Positions 58,211 to 64,000 of a stretch of DNA of 64,000 nt are shown piece after piece; within the stretch, counting starts at the first letter, position 1; each line of letters begins with the position of its first letter. The notes under the pieces were generated by a model. It searched no databases and was not told where the DNA came from. It saw nothing but the letters and a program-made list of their open reading frames with translations. The DNA is from Megascapheus bottae (taxonomy: Eukaryota; Chordata; Mammalia; Rodentia; Geomyidae), in NCBI GenBank assembly GCA_024803745.1, contig JANJXV010000017.1:1633001-1697000 (forward strand). Reading direction: 5' to 3'. The translations under genes and the position numbers were made by a program.

Positions 58211-58344
58211 CTCTGAAAGTGCCTGTGAGTTTGAATGTATGTGTCTGTGATAGAAAGAGATTGTCTCACTGTGCTATTCAGGCTTGTGTTAAACTCTAAC
58301 AGCTCAGCTCCTGCCCTAAACTCCTAAGCATGGGTTTAGGGCTT

Positions 58345-58552
58345 CCTCCCCCCTGCCACCCTGTTGCTACTACTGCTTGAACTCTGGATAACTCTCACTC
58401 AGCTTATTTGTTCATCGCTGGCACTCTACCACTTAAGTCACTCTTCTTGTCTAACATTTTTCTGGTTAATTGGAACTGGAGTCTTGCAGACTTTTATACT
58501 CAGACTGACTGTGAATTTTGCCTCTTGATTATCTAAAATTACAGGCATTCTG
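58345..58552 (-). mobile_element. Geo-type SINE (antisense, diverged)
   Basis: 'ctgcttgaactctggataac', 'ctggcactctaccacttaag', 'tctggttaattggaactgga' and 'ttgattatctaaaattacag' are in antisense Geo order. Confidence 0.55.
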
Positions 58553-58944
58553 TTACTTTGATTCAAGGATTTTTAAAAAATTCTTTTTTACTCCTCTGGG
58601 TACTTCTATTTCTTCTGAGATTTTCACATTGAGTACAAAGCCATTTAGGAGAGAAACATTAAAAAAGCATTTAGCCTGGGGTGATATTTACTTTAGACAC
58701 TATATTTGGGTATATGCTAACTGTAATCCCAGAGTTCTCAGTATTGACATCATGTGGCTGATATTTGCACAAATTATATATTGTACACAAAGTGCTAGGC
58801 AGTAATAAGAACTTTCTTCTGTTTTTCCTTTTTACTTCATTCTATGCATGTGTCTGTATGTATGTATATATGACATCTATCATGTAAGGAATTGTGTCAT
58901 ATGTAATACAATCCAACTACATGATATGTGTATAATGTAAAATA
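58553..58944. other. AT-rich unassigned DNA
   Basis: Nothing recognised. The 95-codon plus frame (58518-58805) shows no domain. Confidence 0.4.
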
Positions 58945-59022
58945 ATTTCCTCTTTTCCCCTCTTCCTCCTTCTCTTTCTCTTTGTCATCTTCCTCCTCCT
59001 CCTCCCAATCCTCCTCCTTCTT
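58945..59022. repeat. pyrimidine-rich (TCC)n tract
   Basis: C/T-rich low-complexity run at the 5' edge of the antisense SINE that follows, consistent with its purine-rich tail in antisense. Confidence 0.85.
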
Positions 59023-59024
59023 TT

Positions 59025-59205
59025 GACAATATCAATGTTGGAACTTAGGGCTTTGTGCTTCAGGGTTTTGTGCTTGCTGGACTGGTGTTCTACCACTTAA
59101 GACATGTATATCTTCTGCCCAATCTAGCTTTCAACTGTGATTCTTTGAATCACAGCCTTTTGAGTATCCATGAGTATAGGCATGAGCCACTGGTACCTGA
59201 CTTAG
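59025..59205 (-). mobile_element. SINE fragment (antisense, Geo-like)
   Basis: 'gttggaacttagggctttg', 'ggtgttctaccacttaagac', 'tgattctttgaatcacagcc' and 'gtataggcatgagccactgg'. It is diverged and shorter than a full Geo. Confidence 0.5.
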
Positions 59206-59957
59206 ACTGGACTTCAGTTTCAAAATTTCAGGCCTACATGTCTCTTATTTCTCAGAGCTACAGAGACTCCTGAGAAACTCCCACTAGATCATATCTAAAT
59301 GAAGAGCAGAGATGAAGAAAACTTATTATCCACAGTTATTGCTGAATTATACAATTTTATATTACAAAATATGAATAGCTATGAACTCATGCACAATATA
59401 CATATTTATATGTGTGAAGATGCATGTATACTTCTGCCCAAATATATGTATTATAGGTATTATATACACATACATTTGCACACCCACATACATGTGATGT
59501 GGAGGTATCAGTGTAATATTCATACCAAAATAAGCAAGAAACATAGAGATTCTTATTCCTTAAATGTTAGAGGAATATATGACAGATGAATAGCCTAAAT
59601 ACTCAGTGATATTTATGCTTAATTACTAAGATTTTCTTAAACTTGAATTTATCTGTTATTGTTAACCCATTACTTTCTCCTTTAATGTTTCATGTCATCC
59701 TATCAGTACATTCTGATTCTTTTTTTTTAACTGCATTCCTCAAGAACATCATCTAAGATGATATTGACTATTTTGCTTTTACTATGGAAAATGGTTAAAA
59801 GTTCAAGGATATCTACTGGATCTAAGAAGAAACTCTCATTTTGCTCAGTCAGTCTTATCGATGTCTACTGTTCATCCTGTTTCATAACCCTATCATCTTG
59901 ACAATCTTTGCATTTCACCATTCATCTATTTTCTTCAGAAGGATTATTTTTAAATTA
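59206..59957. other. AT-rich unassigned DNA
   Basis: It contains (CA/TA)-rich sequence at 59395-59490. No gene seen. The 96-codon frame here is low in complexity and has no motif. Confidence 0.4.
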
Positions 59958-60150
59958 TGACATATTGAGCACCAATGGCTCATGCTGTAATCCTGGCTAT
60001 TCAGGAGGCAGAGATCTGAAGACTACGTCTCAAAGTCAGCTAGACAGGAGATTTCATAAGACTCTTATCTCTTCATAACCTATATAAAAGAGTGTGGCCC
60101 AAATGTTCAAATGTTGTCCTTGAGCAAAAAAACAAAAAACAAAAAACAAA
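59958..60150 (+). mobile_element. Geo-type SINE
   Basis: 'caccaatggctcatgctgta', 'ttcaggaggcagagatctga' and 'cataagactcttatctcttc', ending at 'cttgagc' and a (CAAAA)n tail. The final third of the body is missing. Confidence 0.7.
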
Positions 60151-60152
60151 AC

Positions 60153-60369
60153 TGGCGCTGTGGCTCACACCTATAATCCTAGTTACTCAGGAAGCTGAGA
60201 TCTGAGGATCAAGGTTCAAAGCCAGCCCAGGTACAAAAGGACCTGAGACTCTTATCGCCAAACCCCTAGAAAATGGGAAGTGGGGCTTGGTTCAAGGGTA
60301 GAGTGGTGGCATTGAGCTGAAGAGCTCAGGGACAACACCCAGGCCAAGTTCAAGGCCCATGACCCACAA

Positions 60370-60372
<3 letters not shown>
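60153..60372 (+). mobile_element. Geo-type SINE, well preserved
   Basis: 'ctggcgctgtggctcacacc', 'ctataatcctagttactcag', 'gctgagatctgaggatcaag', 'gagctgaagagctcaggga' and 'gcccatgacccacaaaaag'. It was inserted in the tail of the preceding Geo copy. Confidence 0.85.
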
Positions 60373-60439
<67 letters not shown>

Positions 60440-60450
60440 AAGAAAGAAAA
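60371..60450. repeat. (GA)n and (GAAA)n microsatellite
   Basis: SINE tail expanded into more than 25 GA units flanked by GAAA units. Confidence 0.95.
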
Positions 60451-60519
60451 GTAAGTAAGTTAGCTCTGGAAAAACACGGTCTAGGCTCTGAGCTCAGAAT
60501 CCATGACCCAGAACCAGCT

Positions 60520-60668
60520 GGAAAAGAAGGAGGAAGAGGAGGAGGAGGAGGAAGGAGAGGAAGAGGAGAAGGAGGAGGAAGGAGAAGAAGAGGAGGAGGA
60601 GGAGGAGGAAGAGGAGGAGGAGAAGGAGGAGAAGGAGAAGAAGGAGAAGGAGAAGCAGCAGCAGCAGC
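60520..60668. repeat. long polypurine (GGA/GAA)n tract
   Basis: 60520-60655 is 136 nt with no pyrimidine on the + strand, followed by (CAG)n-like 'cagcagcagcag'. It follows a second SINE 3' piece (60451-60519). The Glu-rich plus frame and Pro/Ser-rich minus frame here are repeat artefacts. Confidence 0.95.
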
Positions 60669-61061
60669 TTTGTCTTTCAATGTCTCTGTTCTTTTAGGCA
60701 TGCTTGTACAATTTTGAAAGTTGATATTGGTAATAGACTTTGGATAAACCAGCAAACCAAACCCAGCCTGCTGTTTGTTTTAATGAAAAAAAATTTTAGC
60801 ACTCAGTCAATTCTTATTCTTCTTCAGATTTTCTATGATGTATTTGGGCTTCAATGGCAGATTTGAATTGTAGTCACAATTCAATTAAAACTATAAAGCT
60901 GACCAAGCCTGAAATATTTACTCTTTGGCTCTTGAAATACAAGCACTTGGGGAAGTGTTGCTTTTTGGCGGGTGCCAGTAGACAAGGGTGGTGCTTTCGG
61001 TCTCATGGGGTTCACCAAGGAGTTCAGGTTCTCGTGACTGTGCAGGGATTTAAACATCACC

Positions 61062-61421
61062 ATTTTGAGCAAAAGGGCAAAGACTCAAACCACCAAGAAG
61101 TGTCCTCAACACTCAACATCCAATATGTTTGCTGTTTGACCAGTCCCAGGTCCAGGAGTTCAAAGAGGCTTTCAACATGATTGAATAGAACTGAGATGGT
61201 TTCATTGACAAGAGAGATTTGTACAATATGCTTGTCTCCTTGGGAAAAAACTCAACCTGGACGCCATGAAGAATGAGTTTCCAGGCCCCATCAACTTCAC
61301 CATGTTCTGAGAAGTCCAATGGCACAGATCCCGAAGATGTCATTAGAAATGCTTTCTCTTGCTTGATGAGTTAGCAACTGGCTCCATGCACAAGGATCAC
61401 CAGCGGGAGCTGCTGATTTAC
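61062..61421 (+). pseudogene. processed pseudogene of a myosin regulatory light chain (MYL9/MYL12 type)
   Basis: The parent protein is the 172-residue EF-hand regulatory light chain of smooth and nonmuscle myosin II. In pieces I can read 'SKRAKTQTTKK' (start), 'QEFKEAFNMI' (first EF-hand region), 'DGFIDKRDLYNML', 'PGPINFTMF', 'GTDPEDVIRNAF' and 'RELL'. Lesions: the start ATG is ATT (61062-61064), there is a small deletion near 61135, TAG and TGA stops within the first EF-hand loop, deletions near 61245 and 61305, and loss of the C-terminal third where a SINE begins. Exons are fused without introns, so it is a retrocopy. 'LDAM' resembles MYL12, while 'KDH' near the end resembles MYL9; the parent is unresolved. 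Sequence from about 60950 may be its 5'UTR. Confidence 0.9.
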
Positions 61422-61560
61422 CATGCACCAAGACCCGGGTTCAATTCCTTGGTATTACATACACAGAAAAAGCTGGTAGTGGTGCTGTGGCTCAAGTGGT
61501 AGAGTGCTATCCTTGAGAAAGCCTAAGGACAGTGCTCAGGCCCTGAGTTCAAGCCAAAAA
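61422..61560 (+). mobile_element. IDL-Geo-type SINE, 5'-truncated
   Basis: It starts inside the first arm ('caccaagacccgggttcaat'), then 'gctcaagtggtagagtgcta' and 'aggccctgagttcaagccaa'. It abuts the pseudogene and marks its truncation point. Confidence 0.85.
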
Positions 61561-61639
61561 ACTGAGTTCTAATCATAATAAAAGAGCCAAAAGGTTAGGA
61601 GCTGGGTAATGGTTCACAAAATGGTTCACATTTCAGAGA

Positions 61640-61775
61640 AACCTTTGAAATTTGGTATAGTAGTGTTAAGAGATGAGCAGAGGCAGCTTTTTTAGTCCAC
61701 ATTCACTGAATATCCATTGATATATTTAAATAGATGAAAAAGTTCCTTGGATTGGTAATCAGTCCATAATTCTCT
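61640..61775 (+). repeat. unclassified duplicated segment, copy 1
   Basis: Shared blocks with 63393-63520 are 'ttgaaatttgg', 'agcagaggc', 'cttttttagtc' and 'ttggattggtaatcagtc' against 'ttgggttgggagttagtc'. Both follow SINE sequence. It is not a family I recognise. Confidence 0.6.
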
Positions 61776-61845
61776 GTTATTAAAAAGAAATTTCAGTACG
61801 GCTAGTGGAAAGTGTACTTTTTGCTTCAAAATGAGAATCTCCAAA

Positions 61846-62141
61846 GCCGGGTGTGGCAGCTCATGCCTGTAATCCTAGCTACTCAGGAGGTAGAGATCTG
61901 AGGATCAAGGTTCAAAGCCAGCCCAGGCACAAACGGATCTGAGACTCTTATCTCCAATTAACCTCTAGAAAATGGGAAGTAGGTCTTTGCTCAAGGGTAG
62001 GCTGTAGCCTTGAGCTGTAGAGCTCATGAACAGTGTCCAGGCCCAAGGGTAGGATAGTAGCCTTAAACTGAAGAGCTCAGGGACAGAGCCCAGGCTGAGT
62101 TCAAGCCCATGACCCACAAAAAAAAGAAAGAAAAAGAAAAG
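61846..62141 (+). mobile_element. Geo-type SINE with internal duplication
   Basis: It begins 'gccgggtgtggcagctcatg' and contains 'cctgtaatcctagctactca'. The segment 'caagggtagg...gagctgtagagctca...gtccaggcc' (about 61992-62042) is repeated in diverged form (62043-62093), making the element about 50 bp longer than other Geo copies. 'aatctccaaa' repeats flank it (61836-61845 and about 62144-62153). Confidence 0.85.
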
Positions 62142-62153
62142 AAAATCTCCAAA

Positions 62154-63241
62154 TATCTCTGCTCTTTGAATTGGGATTCAACAACTGGTACTGTTATTAT
62201 GATGAACTTAATGTCAACAACAACTTGTACTATTTTGCTGTATCTGAAGCAGGGATACAGTTATTTTATAGAATTTTTCCACTAATACACCATGTCTTTT
62301 GCCAGTAGAAATTAAGTTTTGTGATATTGGGCATAATTCAACCAGTTTAGCACCTCAAGTTTGGACTAACAACTTTGGAGATAGCCTGGAATTTCTGCCT
62401 TCTTAACTCAAAGTATTTGCATAGTTTCAGTTACTGATGCCTTCTAAATCTCTGGCACAGAGATTCCTATGGATCTGAGACCTACAGACATTCAAGAATG
62501 ATATCTATATGTTGACCTTGGTAATTATTATTTGTGTGAGAGGAGGGTGTATGTCTTTCTTTCCTCTTGGTTATAGACCCAGCCTCTGTATAGTATAGTC
62601 AATGTTATAGTTCCTCATTGAATGACTGTGTAATGAAGACTAGAGAGATAATTCATATGAAGCATCACTTCTTAGAAATGGAACTAAGTGCAGAGATAAG
62701 ATTATCATTAACTCAGAAGACAGCATTATTCATGATCTAGCATTGAAACTCCTTTTAAAACAGACAAACTAACTTACCTCTTGGTGTTAAACTATTAAAA
62801 GACTTATAAGAATCATTTCCCATTTATCTTCTTGTCATTTTTATAGGCTAATTCCATTTGGGGGAAATCAGCCCATTCCAGTCTCGTTACTCTGAGCTGT
62901 GGGACTGTCCTCTAGGGATGTTCTATGTGACTTTAACTTCCAGTATACTTGTGGAGGAGCAGTAGTGAGCTTGGGCTCATTGAACATGCACTGAGCCAGA
63001 AATTGCTGGAAAGAGACTTTTAGTGTGGACAAGAAAAATAAGTGTTGGAATCAATTACTCAGATAGAAAGAAATTAGCATGCACTAGGTTGATTTCCTTT
63101 ACTCTTTTTCACTTAGGAGGAAGGAAGGACAGAGAAAAGGTCTTAGGGGAAAGGAAAGGAGAATATGTTATAAAGCATTTACAAATGCCACTTCCCAGGC
63201 AAGATCACATATTGCTATTGTTTTTAAAATAATAATGGAGC
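62154..63241. other. unassigned DNA
   Basis: Nothing recognised. Confidence 0.4.
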
Positions 63242-63361
63242 CTAGAGCTGGTGGCTCACACCTTTATTATAAGCCTATAATCTTAGAAGCTGAGATCTGA
63301 AGATCACTTGTTAAAGCCAGCTGGCCAAGAAAGCCTGTGAGAGTCTTCTCTCCGAAACACC

Positions 63362-63392
<31 letters not shown>
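63242..63392 (+). mobile_element. 3'-truncated Geo-type SINE ending in poly(A)
   Basis: 'gagctggtggctcacacctt', 'gaagctgagatctgaagatc' and 'gtgagagtcttctctccga', then 27-29 A's. The tRNA-like distal half is absent, so the poly(A) follows the head directly. A 10-nt insertion, 'ttattataag', interrupts the head. Confidence 0.75.
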
Positions 63393-63520
63393 CTTGAAAT
63401 TTGGCATTGTATTGTCAACAAGACATAAGCAGAGGCTTTTTTAGTCATCATGCACTGAGAATCTATATTTATATAGATAAAAGTTTGCTTGGGTTGGGAG
63501 TTAGTCTTTCAGAAGATCTA
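63393..63520 (+). repeat. unclassified duplicated segment, copy 2
   Basis: Diverged match, perhaps three quarters identical by eye, to 61640-61775 in the same orientation. It begins right after the poly(A) of the truncated Geo SINE. Confidence 0.6.
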
Positions 63521-63830
63521 GTATAGTGCTTTATTTATGCTAAGCTGGTAATATCTACTACTAAATTGTCTAATGCAGTAATATGTACAAACCCATAATA
63601 ATATGAAGAGTATGAATTTGTTGAAGAGATACGATTTCTGGTAGGATTTTTGGAGAGAATGTCTGGGATTGTGATGACAACCACCTTAGAGTGGATCCTG
63701 TAGTTCATGAGCGATGAATGCCATTTTTATTCATTATTATAGACTTAATTCTTTGACAAATGGTCAAGGGACAATGATCAGGGACAATGCCCAGCCCTGA
63801 GTTTATGCCCTGAGTTTATGCTGGTTCAGA
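63521..63830. other. unassigned DNA with a SINE-tail scrap
   Basis: 63770-63825 ('caagggacaatgatcaggga', with 'ccctgagtttatg' occurring twice) looks like the 3' end of a Geo or IDL SINE. The rest is unrecognised. Confidence 0.35.
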
Positions 63831-63975
63831 GGAGGAAGAAAGAGAGGGAGGAGGGAAGGGAGAGTGGGAGGGAGGAAAAGAAGGAGGAAGAGAGGGAGAG
63901 AGGGAGGGAGAGAAAAAAGACAATGTATGATTCAAAAACAAAGAGAGAGTAGAGAGATAAGAAAGAAAGAAAGAG
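63831..63975. repeat. purine-rich microsatellite
   Basis: (GGGA)n and (GAAA)n-type sequence with a short unique interruption at 63920-63945. Confidence 0.85.
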
Positions 63976-64000
63976 GGCCGGGAATTTGGCCTAGTGGTTA
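63976..64000 (+). mobile_element. IDL-Geo-type SINE, cut by window end
   Basis: The last bases contain 'gccgggaatttggcctagtg', the 5' start of an IDL SINE. The remainder lies beyond the window. Confidence 0.85.

Noticed and set aside
60252..60755. 167-codon minus frame rich in Pro/Ser/Leu and the opposing Glu-rich plus frame
   Set aside because: Both are produced by the (GA)n and (GGA)n purine repeats and SINE sequence.
1..64000. An undescribed multi-gene system
   Set aside because: No intact or co-oriented genes are present. All substantial coding signals trace to L1, the ERV or one retrocopy.

Overview
This is a repeat-dense, AT-rich stretch of mammalian nuclear DNA with no intact protein-coding gene that I can support. 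The organism is most likely a rodent of the superfamily Geomyoidea (kangaroo rats, pocket mice, pocket gophers). The main reason is two abundant SINE types. One has a head containing 'cctgtaatcctagctactc' and a tail containing 'ggctcaagtggtagagc', and I match it from memory to the Geo family. The other is a dimeric tRNA-like element containing 'tggcctagtggtagagtgc', which I match to IDL-Geo. The SINEs come with a young L1 lineage, a class II endogenous retrovirus and older mammal-wide repeats (MIR, L1M, MER20). Family names are from recognition by eye, not from a library search. The window could be intergenic or the inside of a large intron.

Layout. 1-16500: AT-rich DNA with scattered SINEs, a 3'-end L1 scrap (1963-2252), an antisense L1 fragment (8376-9138), MIR copies and a Geo SINE split by a rearranged L1 (14049-14630). 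16497-18572: decayed sense L1 with ORF2 C-terminus and 3'UTR. 18850-38750: SINEs, small L1 tails, microsatellites, an alternating GT/GC/CA tract (26186-26232) and large microsatellite blocks (27609-29297). 38797-45623: a minus-strand endogenous retrovirus with both LTRs, 5-bp target duplication, lysine-tRNA-type primer binding site, polypurine tract, Gag-like and integrase remnants, and no apparent complete gene. A younger L1 with an inverted 5' part sits inside it (42021-43565). 45630-51250: MIR, nested SINEs and an antisense L1 (49290-49896). 51322-53138: a well-preserved L1 3' half whose ORF2 frame is broken by only two stop codons. 53139-64000: an ancient L1M 3'UTR (54490-55010), SINEs, a 113-bp L1 insertion with a perfect target duplication (56640-56752), long purine tracts, a myosin regulatory light chain processed pseudogene (61062-61421) and an unclassified duplicated segment.

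The window is a record of insertion history rather than a set of cooperating genes. Dated by nesting: the ERV integrated first and L1 then entered it; a Geo SINE was hit by an IDL SINE (47926-48395); another Geo SINE was hit by L1 (14049-14630); and a light-chain retrocopy is cut off at an IDL SINE. I found no convincing undescribed functional system. The best leads are the defective ERV with little-diverged LTRs, two L1 copies with inverted 5' parts, an apparently tripartite 7SL/7SL/ID-like SINE arrangement, and a few unclassified segments.
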